A stretch of 64,000 bases of DNA. Origin: Nemertoderma westbladi. Taxonomy: Eukaryota; Xenacoelomorpha; Nemertodermatida; Nemertodermatidae. Positions within the stretch are counted from its first letter, which is position 1. Each line of letters opens with the position of its first letter. The notes under the pieces were generated by a model, which had not been told where the DNA came from, did not search any database, and saw only the letters and a program-made list of their open reading frames with translations. Shown piece by piece: positions 35,890 to 47,119 of this stretch. Where the stretch lies: the NCBI GenBank assembly GCA_032718475.1, contig JAUCBJ010006822.1, positions 1 through 64,000 on the forward strand, given 5' to 3'. The position numbers and the translations under genes are program-made.

Positions 35890-37379
35890 TTAGGAACCGA
35901 GAGGTTCATTACTGTAAGAATTGCTTGTGGCTGACTGACTGACTGACTGACTGATCTACAGCCAAAACTACTCTAACGATTTTGATGAAATTTTCACAGC
36001 GGCTAGATACCGCGATTCTAAGGTCCCTGGTATGTTCCGCTATTTCGTCCATGAGCCGTGGGCTCGAAAAATAGATATAAACGAAAAAACGCCATAGGCG
36101 CAATGGTAAAATAACACCAATAACAGCTGGTGTCCTGGTGAAAAATGGCTTATGTAATGCATTTCTACACAAGGCTTAGTAATAAATCGATGAGGTTGCC
36201 AAGATTATTATACTCAGTACACCCATACTGTTTGTATAGGCCACCACTCTCTGTCAAAGCAAATATTAACTGGTTGGTTTAGTTTGAAATCTAATATCGC
36301 CTCAGCTGAATTACTCTTCCCAATGCATTCTATGGGAATATCTCACTCTGCTAATGTAAGCTGAATGACTTTACGTACACAGTGTGTTGGCTACATTAAT
36401 GCCAACATTATTGCAAAATGTTTTATTGTTGGATTACTCTCTGTCAGTCTCCCCTTCAGAACATTGTATAGGGAATTTACTTTAGTTTACTCTACTGTGC
36501 CATTCAGCTGAATGGATTTGAGCGATTGCCAAGTTACAGAGTTGGATCATTCTCTGACCATAGGCAAAGACATCAAATCTTTTTAAAAATATACTTTTTC
36601 CATGTTTTTTTTTCTGACCAAAAATTTCAAAAAAAAATTTTTCGTAGCCAGTACTGCCAATCGATTCGCCATCAAAAATAACGCAAAAAATTTTTTTTGC
36701 AAAATTTTAAATTACTGTAAATTTTTGGCGACTGGGGGGGGGTCAATTTTTTTCGATCCGCTATAACTCCGGAACGCTTTGTCCAAATTCGATGGGGTTT
36801 TCATTTTTCAACTTAATTCGATGTCCTCTTTCAGCCTATCCATGTTTCGAAACCCCAAACAGCGCCGTTCAAAAATTAATTTTTTCTAGTTCTAGAATTT
36901 TACAAATTTCAAAAAAGTTGCAGTATTTTATTAACGCCTTTACGGAATTCGATAGCGTTTTCGATTTTTATATTAAACGCAATATCCTGAATCTCACTAG
37001 CCTAGTTTCGCGTCACCAATGCCAAGACTTCATACTTTTTGAGGAAAATTTTTCTAGAATAATTTTTATTTAATTACATTTATCGCGATTTCTTATTACT
37101 GGTTGCACATGAATTGATGGAGTTTTCAATTTATTAACTAAACACGATATCGCGCATCGCACCAGCGTGGTTTCGAAATTCCAAAACGAGGTCTTCACTA
37201 GTTGCAGGTCGATTTTGTTCTAGAATTGAGCAACTAATAATAGATCGAATTTATTAATAATTATTGTATGAAATATGATTGTATTTTTACATAATTATTA
37301 GTTCTATACTAATTCTCGTTGTCTCTTTTATTTAAAATAAAAAGTCGGTTCCTTATCGGGCCGCTAGGCCCGTCACTAG
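35890..37379 (+). mobile_element. array unit U19, family A, 1490 bp
   Basis: Both ends family A. The 5' part (GAATTGCTTGTGGCTGACTG, then a pure GACT microsatellite, AGATATAAACG, CCTGGTGAAAAATGG) matches that of U24, so they are sister copies. Standard A body with a G9 run. Confidence 0.85.
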
Positions 37380-38888
37380 TTAGGAACCGAGAGGTTCATT
37401 ACTGTAAGAATTGCTCGAGACTGGCTGGCTGGCTGGCTGGCTGACTGACTGACTGACTAATCTACAGCCAAAACTACTCTAACGATTTTGATGAAATTTT
37501 CACAGCGGCTAGATACCGCGATTCTAAGGTCCCTGGTATGTTCCGCTATTTCGTCCATGAGCCGTGGGCTCGAAAAATAGACATAAACGAAAAAACGCCA
37601 TAGGCGCAATGGTAAAATAACACCCATGACAGCTGGTGTCGTGATGAAAAATGGCTTATGTAATGCATTTCTACAGAAGGCTTAGTAATAAATCGATGAG
37701 GTTGCCAAGATTATTATACTCAGTACACCCATACTGTTTGTATAGGCCACCACTCTCTGTCAAAGCAAACATTATGAACTGGTTGGTTTAGTTTGAAATC
37801 TAATATCGCCTCAGCTGAATTACTCTTCCCAATGCAATCTATGGTAATATCTCACTCTGCTAATGTAAGCTGAATGACTGTTACGTACACAGTGAGTTGG
37901 CTACATTAATGCCAACATTATTGCAAAATGTTTTATTGTTGGATTACTCTCTGTCAGTCACCCCTTCAGAACATTGTATAGGGAATTTACTTTAGTTTAC
38001 TCTACTGTGCCATTCAGCTGAATGGATTTGAGCGATTGCCAAGTTACAGAGTTGGATCATTCTCTGACCATAGGCAAAGACATCAAATCTTTTTAAAAAT
38101 ATACTTTTTCCATGTTTTTTTTCTGACCAAAAATTTCAAAAAAAAATTTTTCGTAGCCAGTACTGCCAATCGATTCGCCATCAAAAATAACGCAAAAAAT
38201 TTTTTTTGCAAAATTTTAAATTACTGTAAATTTTTGGCGACTGGGGGGGGGTCAATTTTTTTCGATCCGCTATAACTCCGGAACGCTTTGTCCAAATTCG
38301 ATGGGGTTTTCATTTTTCAACTTAATTAGATGTCCTCTTTCAGCCTATCCATGTTTCCAAACCCCAAACAGCGCCGTTCAAAAAATAATTTTTTCCAGTT
38401 CTAGAATTTTACAAATTTCAAAAAAGTTTCAGTATTTTATTAACGCCTTTACGGAATTCGATAGCGTTTTCGATTTTTATATTAAACGCAATATCCTGAA
38501 TCTCACTAGCCTAGTTTCGCGTCACCAACGCCAAGACTTCATACTTTTTGAGGAAAATTTTTCTAGAATAATTTTTATTTAATTACATTTATCGCGATTT
38601 CTTATTACTGGTTGCACATGAATTGATGGAGTTTTCAATTTATTAACTAAACACGATATCGCGCATCGCACCAGCGTGGTTTCGAAATTCCAAAACGAGG
38701 TCTTCACTAGTTGCAGGTCGATTTTGTTCTAGAATTGAGTAACTAATAATAGATCGAATTTATTAATAATTATTGTATGAAATATGATTGTATTTTTACA
38801 TAATTATTAGTTCTATAATAATTCTCGTTGTCTCTTTTATTTGAAATAAAAAGTCGGTTCCTTATCGGGCCGCTAGGCCCGTCACTAG
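37380..38888 (+). mobile_element. array unit U20, family A, 1509 bp
   Basis: Both ends family A, sister of U17 by shared private changes. The microsatellite reads into ACTAATCTACAGCC, altering the conserved GATCTACAGCC. It is followed by a short B unit. Confidence 0.85.
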
Positions 38889-39222
38889 TTAGCAAGTCGT
38901 AGGACTTGATTACTGTAAGAATTGTTGGCTGATTGACTGGCTGGCTGGCTGGCTGACTGGCTGGCTGGCTGGCTGGCTGATCTACAGCCAAAACTACTCT
39001 AACGATTTTGATGAAATTTTCACAGCGGCTAGATACCGCGATTCTAAGGTCCCTGGTATGTTCCGCTATTTCGTCCATGAGCCGTGGGCTCGAAAAATAG
39101 ACATAAACGAAAAAACGCCATAGGCGCAATGGTAAAATAACACCAATGACAGCTTGTTGATGGAATTTACATTTGATTGATGACTTCCGACTTGCTTAAC
39201 GGCGTCTTGACGCCGTCTCTAG
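38889..39222 (+). mobile_element. array unit U21, family B short, 334 bp
   Basis: Fourth short B unit, with loop GTAG and an intact 3' subterminal motif and hairpin. It lies between A units U20 and U22. Confidence 0.85.
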
Positions 39223-40717
39223 TTAGGAACCGAGAGGTTCATTACTGTAAGAATTGTTGGCTGATTGATTGACTGGCTGGCTGACTGACTGATCTACAGC
39301 CAAAACTACTCTAACGATTTTGATGAAATTTTCACAGCATCTAGATACCGCGATTATAAGGTCCCTGGTATGTTCCGCTATTTCGTCCATGAGCCGTGGG
39401 CTCGAAAAATAGACATAAACGAAAAAACGCCATAGGCGCAATGGTAAAATAACACCAATAACAGCTGGTGTCGTGCTGAAAAATGGCTTATGTAATGCAT
39501 TTCTACAGAAGGCTTAGTAATAAATCGATGAGGTTGCCAAGATTATTATACTCAGTACACCCATACTGTTTGTATAGGCCACCACTCTCTGTCAAAGCAA
39601 ACATTAACTGGTTGGTTTAGTTTGAAATCTAATATCGCCTCAGCTGAATTACTCTTCCCAATGCAATCTATGGGAATATCTCACTCTGCTAATGTAAGCT
39701 GAATGACTGTTACGTACACAGTGAGTTGGCTACATTAATGCCAACATTATTGCAAAATGTTTTATTGTTGGATTACTCTCTGTCAGTCTCCCCTTCAGAA
39801 CATTGTATAGGGAATTTACTTTAGTTTACTCTACTGTGCCATTCAGCTGAATGGATTTGAGCGATTGCCAAGTTACAGAGTTGGATCATTCTCTGACCAT
39901 AGGCAAAGACATCAAATCTTTTTAAAAATATACTTTTTCCATGTTTTTTTTTCTGACCAAAAATTTCAAAAAAAATTTTTTCGTAGCCAGTACTGCCAAT
40001 CGATTCGCCATCAAAAATAACGCAAAAAATTTTTTTTGCAAAATTTTAAATTACTGTAAATTTTTGGCGACTGGGGGGGGTCAATTTTTTTCGATCCGCT
40101 ATAACTCCGGAACGCTTTGTCCAAATTCGATGGGGTTTTCATTTTTCAACTTAATTCGATGTCCTCTTTCAGCCTATCCATGTTTCGAAACCCCAAACAG
40201 CGCCGTTCAAAAATTAATTTTTTCTAGTTCTAGAATTTTACAAATTTCAAAAAAGTTGCAGTATTTTATTAACGCCTTTACGGAATTCGATAGCGTTTTC
40301 GATTTTTATATTAAACGCAATATCCTGAATCTCACTAGCCTAGTTTCGCGTCACCAATGCCAAGACTTCATACTTTTTGAGGAAAATTTTTCTAGAATAA
40401 TTTTTATTTAATTACATTTATCGCGATTTCTTATTACTGGTTGCACATGAATTGATGGAGTTTTCAATTTATTAACTAAACACGATATCGCGCATCGCAC
40501 CAGCGTGGTTTCGAAATTCCAAAACGAGGTCTTCACTAGTTGCAGGTCGATTTTGTTCTAGAATTGAGCAACTAATAATAGATCGAATTTATTAATAATT
40601 ATTGTATGAAATATGATTGTATTTTTACATAATTATTAGTTCTATACTAATTCTCGTTGTCTCTTTTATTTAAAATAAAAAGTCGGTTCCTTATCGGGCC
40701 GCTAGGCCCGTCACTAG
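39223..40717 (+). mobile_element. array unit U22, family A, 1495 bp
   Basis: Both ends family A, standard body with a G9 run. The 5' module combines CATCTAGATACC with the TATGTTCCGC variant and has GATTATAAGG in place of GATTCTAAGG, a mosaic of the two module variants. Confidence 0.85.
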
Positions 40718-42223
40718 TTAGGAACCGAGAGGTTCATTACTGTAAGAATTGCTCGAGACTGGCTGGCTGGCTGGCTGACTGACTGACTGACTGATCTACA
40801 GCCAAAACTACTCTAACGATTTTGATGAAATTTTCACAGCGGCTAGATACCGCGATTCTAAGGTGCCTGGTATGTTCCGCTATTTTGTCCATGAGCCGTG
40901 GGCTCGAAAAATAGACATAAACGAAAAAACGCCATAGGCGCAATGGTAAAATAACACCAATAACAGCTGGTGTCGTGATGAAAAATGGCTTATGTAATGC
41001 ATTTCTACAGAAGGCTTAGTAATAAATCGATGAGGTTGCCAAGATTATTATACTCAGTACACCCATACTGTTTGTATAGGCCACCACTCTCTGTCAAAGC
41101 AAACATTATTAACTGGTTGGTTTAGTTTGAAATCTAATATCGCCTCAGCTGAATTACTCTTCCCAATGCCATCTATGGGAATATCTCACTCTGCTAATGT
41201 AAGCTGAATGACTGTTACGTACACAGTGAGTTGGCTACATTAATGCCAACATTATTGCAAAATGTTTTATTGTTGGATTACTCTCTGTCAGTCATCCCCT
41301 TCAGAACATTGTATAGGGAGTTTACTTTAGTTTACTCTACTGTGCCATTCAGCTGAATGGATTTGAGCGATTGCCAAGTTACAGAGTTGGATCATTCTCT
41401 GACCATAGGCAAAGACATCAAATCTTTTTAAAAATATACTTTTTCCATGTTTTTTTTTCTGACCAAAAATTTCAAAAAAAAATTTTTCGTAGCCAGTACT
41501 GCCAATCGATTCGCCATCAAAAATAACGCAAAAAATTTTTTTTGCAAAATTTTAAATTACTGTAAATTTTTGGCGACTGGGGGGGGTCAATTTTTTTCGA
41601 TCCGCTATAACTCCGGAACGCTTTGTCCAAATTCGATGGGGTTTTCATTTTTCAACTTAATTCGATGTCCTCTTTCAGCCTATCCATGTTTCGAAACCCC
41701 AAACAGCGCCGTTCAAAAATTAATTTTTTCTAGTTCTAGAATTTTACAAATTTCAAAAAAGTTGCAGTATTTTATTAACGCCTTTACGGAATTCGATAGC
41801 GCTTTCGATTTTTATATTAAACGCAATATCCTGAATCTCACTAGCCTAGTTTCGCGTCACCAATGCCAAGACTTCATACTTTTTGAGGAAAATTTTTCTA
41901 GAATAATTTTTATTGAATTACATTTATCGCGATTTCTTATTACTGGTTGCACATGAATTGATGGAGTTATCAATTTATTAACTAAACAGGATATCGCGCA
42001 TCGCACCAGCGTGGTTTCGAAATTCCAAAACGAGGTCTTCACTAGTTGCAGGTCGATTTTGTTCTAGAATTGAGCAACTAATAATAGATCGAATTTATTA
42101 ATAATTATTGTATGAAATATGATTGTATTTTTACATAATTATTAGTTCTATACTAATTCTCGTTGTCTCTTTTATTTAAAATAAAAAGTCGGTTCCTTAT
42201 CGGGCCGCTAGGCCCGTCACTAG
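40718..42223 (+). mobile_element. array unit U23, family A, 1506 bp
   Basis: Both ends family A. The upstream part (AACATTATTAACTGG, CAATGCCATC, CAGTCATCCCC) matches U17. Private changes include AGGTGCCTGG and AACAGGATATCG. Confidence 0.85.
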
Positions 42224-43198
42224 TTAGGAACCGAGAGGTTCATTACTGTAAGAATTGCTTGTGGCTGACTGACTGACTGACTGACTGATCTACAGCCAAA
42301 ACTACTCTAACGATTTTGATGAAATTTTCACAGCGGCTAGATACCGCGATTCTAAGGTCCCTGGTATGTTCCGCTATTTCGTCCATGAGCCGTGGGCTCG
42401 AAAAATAGATATAAACGAAAAAACGCCATAGGCGCAATGGTAAAATAACACCAATAACAGCTGGTGTCCTGGTGAAAAATGGCTTATGTAATGCATTTCT
42501 ACACAAGGCTTAGTAATAAATCGATGAGGTTGCCAAGATTATTATACTCAGTACACCCATACTGTTTGTATAGGCCACCACTCTCTGTCAAAGCAAATAT
42601 TAACTGGTTGGTTTAGTTTGAAATCTAATATCGCCTCAGCTGAATTACTCTTCCCAATGCATTGTATGGGAATATCTCATCTGCTAATGTAAGCTGAATG
42701 ACTTAGGTACACAGTGTGTTGGCTACATTAATGCCAACATTATTGCAAAATGTTTTATTGTTTGATTACTCTCTGTCAGTCTCCCCTTCAGAACATTCTA
42801 TAGGGAATTTACTTTAGTTTACTCTACTGTGCCATTCAGCTGAATGGATTTGAGCGATTGCCAAGTTACAGAGTTGGATCATTCTCTGACCATAGGCAAA
42901 GACAAATCTTTTTAAAAATATACTTTTTCCATGTTTTTTTTTCTGACCAAAAATTTCAAAAAGAAATTTTTCGTAGCCAGTACTGCCAATCGATTCGCCA
43001 TCAAAAATAACGCAAAAAATTTTTTTTGCAAAATTTTAAATTACTGTAAATTTTTGGCGACTGGGGGGGGTCAATTTTTTTCGATCCGCAATAACTCCGG
43101 AACGCTTTGTCCATTATTAGTTCTATACTAATTCTCGTTGTCTCTTTTATTTAAAATAAAAAGTCGGTTCCTTATCGGGCCGCTAGGCCCGTCACTAG
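42224..43198 (+). mobile_element. array unit U24, family A, internally deleted, 975 bp
   Basis: Both ends family A, sister of U19 in its 5' part. About 509 bp of the body are missing: CTTTGTCCA joins directly to TTATTAGTTCTATAC near 43113. The termini are intact, so it is a natural internal-deletion derivative. Confidence 0.88.
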
Positions 43199-44519
43199 TT
43201 AGCAAGTCGTTAGACTTGATTACTGTAAGAAAAAAAAGCTACTGGCTACTGGCTACTGACCTAGAGCAAAAACGGCTCTAACGATTTTGATGAAATTTTG
43301 CATGGACCATGAAAATGGATTTCTAAGGGTACTTGTGAAATCGCGGTTTAAATTGAAACATCTCAACTTGTTTTATTTCGAAAAATAGCCCCAAAACACT
43401 AAAATTGCCATAGGCGCAATGATAAAACACCAGCTGGCACTCATGAAAAATGTATAGAGATGGCCTGGTAATGCATTCAATAGTAAGGGCAACTAACAAA
43501 GAAGTACTTTCTCTGCCAAGTTTTATTATCACTCTACTATACAACCCAGACCGACAGTAAGCAAACATTAACTCATTTAGCTATGGCTATTACAAACTCA
43601 GCTGAATAACTCTTCCCAATGCATCCTTGCTATGTTAATTAATTGGCGTGCAAGCTAAATGACTGTTAGTTAAACAGTGTGTTGGCTACACAGTGTATTG
43701 TACTATGCTCTCATCGCATTATTGTTTTATTTTGAAATGTTTGTGCCAACATTAATACTGTGGAGGCTGTATGCTTATAAGGCTGAATATTTACTCAGCC
43801 TCAAAATGATTCTCCATAAGGCTAACATTATTGTTTGAAATATAAAAATATGATATGCAAATTGTATGTATTTAATTCCAAACATATGGAGTAAAATGAA
43901 CAACATGGTTATTAAAAGTTTTACAAAATAAATAAAATAATATATAAAATATTGTGCTATTAAAACGTTTTATTTGGTTGTGGGGGGGGGGGGGGGTCAT
44001 TGGTTTAGGGGTAAATATGTTATAATAATAATATAATAGTTATATTTAATTAATATCGTGGTTTACATTGAACAGTGTAAATTGTTAATCGCGGTTTACA
44101 TTGAAACATCTCAACTTGTTTTATTTATTACAAAAATAAGAACGAATTTGTCTTATCACTTCTTGTGCGCGATTGTATTGAATTCATGATTTGGATTTGG
44201 ATTTGGATTCATGGATTCTGCTGTTATTGTTATTAATTAATTGATACCTCGACTCCTCTCTGAGACTCCGACTACTCTATCCGATAGAATAAAATAATCA
44301 TTTCGCTAACTGCTCTCTATCTTCTATAATCACAACAGCTTTTATAATTCATTAGATGATTACAACATAATAATTATAGTTTGAAGTTGTCTAGGAAAAT
44401 TTTCGTACACCACCGGGACTACCCTCACACTGATTGATTATCAGACAGAACAAAAAGCGTTTACTTGATTCGTACTGTCTCCTACGACTTGCTTCACGGG
44501 CCGCTAGGCCCGTCTCTAG
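43199..44519 (+). mobile_element. array unit U25, hybrid termini, 1321 bp
   Basis: The last unit. The 5' end is family B (TTAGCAAGTCGTTAGACTTG). The 3' end has the B subterminal motif CGACTTGCTT, the A-type hairpin ACGGGCCGCTAGGCCCGT, and the B-type tail CTCTAG. The body is strongly diverged: CTACTGG microsatellite, G16 run near 43988, and a repeated block (ATCGCGGTTTA to TTGTTTTATTT) near 43342 and 44091. It follows the CACCAGCTGGCACTCATG layout of the pentamer units but lacks pentamers. Confidence 0.85.
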
Positions 44520-44753
44520 TCTACCTAGTAAAGTTGTCCTTGATTATATCATGCAACATGATTCTCGTTAAATCAATCAAGCCATTAATTAGTTCAACAA
44601 CAGGCGACCAATGCGGGAAACTATCAGTGTCCAAAACAACCTTTATACATAATTAATCTTCCATGTTTGCTTAATGTTTAATGGGTGCTTAATGTTAAAA
44701 AATATTGATTTATTCGGATTAAATGTGATATCAACTTCTAAACCATAATCTTG
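44520..44753. other. right flank of the array
   Basis: Begins TCTACCTAGTAAAG straight after the CTAG of U25. No further array-type terminus is seen to the right. No gene is supported. Confidence 0.4.
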
Positions 44754-45032
44754 TTAAATGTTAACCAAAACACGAAGACCAAAAATACTGGGAGAAATTA
44801 AACAAAGATCATCAGAATAACATAATGATAACCAGATCATCACTTTGTTAAGCCATCGTGTCCTACTTAACTCATTTACATAAATATTGTATAATAACGA
44901 AGAACAAGAAATGATACTTCCTCCTTGTTTTATTCCGTTCAGGACCTTAAAACTAGATGAAGTTGCATTTACCCAACTAACTGTAACTGACTGTTTACTA
45001 TACCAATAAGCTAAGATACTAACAATATACAC
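44754..45032 (-). pseudogene. LINE reverse transcriptase fragment
   Basis: The minus-strand frame carries VLNGIKQGGSII, followed by LLYNIYVNELSR and CYSDDLCLISPSIFGL. This is the palm of a non-LTR reverse transcriptase: the GxxQG block, the LFNxY block, and a YxDD-type box with Ser in place of Ala. Only about 90 codons remain, and both ends are lost. The clade is not assigned. Confidence 0.75.
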
Positions 45033-45136
45033 GGATATATGCGGAAGCCCACAACTGTCAAGGACAAAACATTAATAAATCTAGGAAACAATTAAATAAA
45101 TTTTATAGAAAGCTATAGAAAGCATGCACTCAATAC

Positions 45137-45200
45137 AGGGGCGTAGGCAGGGGGTGGATACTGGTTATGCATCCACCCCCCCGAAAATTTGAAACTTAGG
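45137..45200 (+). mobile_element. probable hAT-type transposon terminus
   Basis: CAGGGGCGTAGGCAGGGGG is very like the CAGGGGCGTAGCCAGG terminus seen in many animal hAT elements. Just inside it GGGGGTGGAT and ATCCACCCCC form a hairpin with a short loop. The matching opposite end was not found, so the element's extent is unknown. Confidence 0.5.
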
Positions 45201-46475
45201 CTAAGTACTGAAGTAAACTGATATATAGTCATTCTCATTAGTGTCTCGCTCATCATACCAAATTTTGTAGGATTGATTGAAAAATATTGAAATTAAAAAA
45301 TACAGTAGGTGTAGGAGGAGGAGGTGCCCCAAATTGGAATTGATAAAAGGTTTAATAAGGGTGATGTTGTAAGACAGTGTTTAAGTGTAAGGTAAATTTC
45401 ACCTTATAATCGCTGAAACGGTTAAATAATGGGGAAACGGTGTCATACACAACTACACAAATATAGCTGCATCAGCCCATCTGCCATAGTAATTCAGTAG
45501 TATCAGATTACAGTATTAGAAACCCTACATCTTACATAGTCATCAATAACAAATAAAGTTTATAGAGTTAAAGACAGTAATCTAAATATGACCTTGGGTA
45601 CAGCTGAAACTATTATCAACATGCTTTTGATAAATCCTTCTGCTTTTCTCTTAAAGTCAAAATGCACAGTGGTTCGCAATGACTTTGCATGTGCATTATT
45701 GGATGCAAGAGAAATTTAAATTATTAGATGTAAAGCTGATTATAATCGCCTTTATGTTCAAGAAAGTTGAGCTAAGAAGTTAAACGCGACAATGCTAAAG
45801 TTTCTCAAGTACATTGGTGTAAAAAAGGAAGTGATACTCTTTTAGTCTTAGATCGTGTTTCAACTGGGATTGGGGGTAAAACTTATGAAAAACGTTTAAT
45901 CTAACGTTTACTTACATATGAGTTCTTGTGGGAATACTGATCAATGCTAAAATGGGGCAGGTAGGGGAAATAATAATTACTCAATACAAATTATAATGAC
46001 CAATATCATAACAATACATACACTGCCTATTTAATACTTTCTATTATCTGGATCCATTTAATTGTAGGAATAATGAGATACTTCCCACATAATAGTAATA
46101 AGGATTGATGATCATGAATACTGATTGATGATCATAATTTTGATACCAATTTTTATCATTTCCAAGGAGCTGTGGTGCAAGATGAAAGTGTATAATAGTG
46201 CATTCATTGCCTGACAATGTAAAATGTTGATGTTTTAGATAATTAAAATGAAATGAGAAACAGAATGAGCTGAGGAGTTGCAAACTAAGTATTATTAATT
46301 ATTAGTATATATAATTATTAGTGCATATTGTTATATTATTCTGTAAATGAGATAATAACCGATGTCAGTATGGTTGGTATTTCTATTATAATATTATACT
46401 TTCTTTTTTAACGGCATTAAAAATTGTTAACGGCATTAAAAATTATTTCTATTATTACTATTATACTTTCTTTTT
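45201..46475. other. unassigned AT-rich sequence
   Basis: No domain-bearing frame was recognised on either strand. It may be the interior of the hAT-like element starting at 45137. GGCATTAAAAATT repeats near 46414-46490 lie at its right edge. Confidence 0.35.
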
Positions 46476-46940
46476 TAATGGCATTAAAAATTTGAACGCT
46501 CTGCCTAATGAAATTAAAAACCTAGATAATCAACATTCTTTTAAATCTGCATTTAAATCTCACCTCCGTGTGTAATGTAAAAATAGGTACAATAGTCCTA
46601 CAGTAAGTTATTAGTTTATTAATTATTTACTATTTATACTGGAATTACGTTTTATAATAAATTGTTCTGTACATTACATCTTTATCGTTGAGTCGGGCAT
46701 TGTCACGCTCTCGGTAAAGTTGTACATGTACATAGTGTAATTACGTTTTATATTGGTTTTAGGTTAGCGTAGTGTAATATTGTATTTGTAACCAAGTAAC
46801 ATAAAGGACCCCCTTGGAAATAAGCTGCAAAGCTTTAGGGGTAATCCTATATGTTATGTTGGACAATACCTGTACATTGTTTGGTGTATTTGTTATTGTT
46901 TTTACATAATGTATAAATAAATCTATCTATCTATCTATTG
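46476..46940 (+). mobile_element. LINE 3' end fragment
   Basis: A short plus-strand frame, ALPNEIKNLDNQHSFKSAFK, ends at a stop near 46577. It matches the C-terminal tail typical of CR1/L2-like LINE ORF2 (a LPxxI block then FKxxLKxxL). A 3' UTR of about 350 bases follows and ends in an ATCT microsatellite (about 46919-46938), as expected for a LINE 3' terminus. The rest of the element is absent. Confidence 0.65.
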
Positions 46941-47119
46941 GTTCCCTTGAAAATGACATTGTTAATGATACTGGAAACGAGTGCTGTCAAAATTATTCTA
47001 ATAAAAATAATCTTTATACTTATTTTTTTCTTCTTATTTTTTTTTTATACTTCTATAAAAGCCACAAATGATTAGTCACTGTTTTTTCCTTAGTTTACTG
47101 GTGTCTGTTGCCATTCTAT

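Larger units (their letters stand above)
7504..44519 (+). mobile_element. tandem array of rolling-circle (Helitron/Helentron-like) elements
   Basis: Twenty-five units (U1-U25) lie head to tail with no spacer, and two more (U12i, U18i) are nested in reverse orientation. Ends are defined independently by U12i and U18i, which split other units without target duplication: TTAG at the 5' end, CTAG at the 3' end, next base T. Each 5' end carries a hairpin within 20 bases. Each 3' end has a subterminal motif complementary to the 5' end, then a GC-rich hairpin, then a 4-7 base tail ending CTAG. CTAG ends, lack of duplication and subterminal inverted repeats are known from Helitron/Helentron families. 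The exact combination, with TTAG in place of 5' TC, is inferred to be a variant. No Rep, helicase or endonuclease is encoded, so all units are non-autonomous. Confidence 0.85.

Noticed and set aside
16121-41956. Plus-strand ORFs of up to 181 codons in the family A bodies
   Set aside because: The frame depends on the length of a G run that varies from unit to unit, composition is that of AT-rich repeats, and no domain is seen.
7538-43568. Recurring minus-strand ORFs of 60-126 codons (RLWRFFVYVYFSSP type) in the 5' module
   Set aside because: They recur because the DNA module recurs. Starts and ends vary with the microsatellite, no domain is recognisable, and they read into the GACT repeat.
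7504-44519. IS200/IS605-like element (subterminal hairpins, no duplication, insertion 3' of a fixed tetranucleotide)
   Set aside because: In the array the base 5' of each unit is CTAG, but the two nested copies have other 5' flanks (CCTTG and ATTTA in element orientation), so a fixed 5' target is not supported. The 3' CTAG hairpin and end pairing fit Helitron-type elements better.
7504-44519. CRISPR-like array
   Set aside because: Units are 0.3-2.3 kb with defined transposon ends; there are no short repeats with unique spacers, and the context is eukaryotic.
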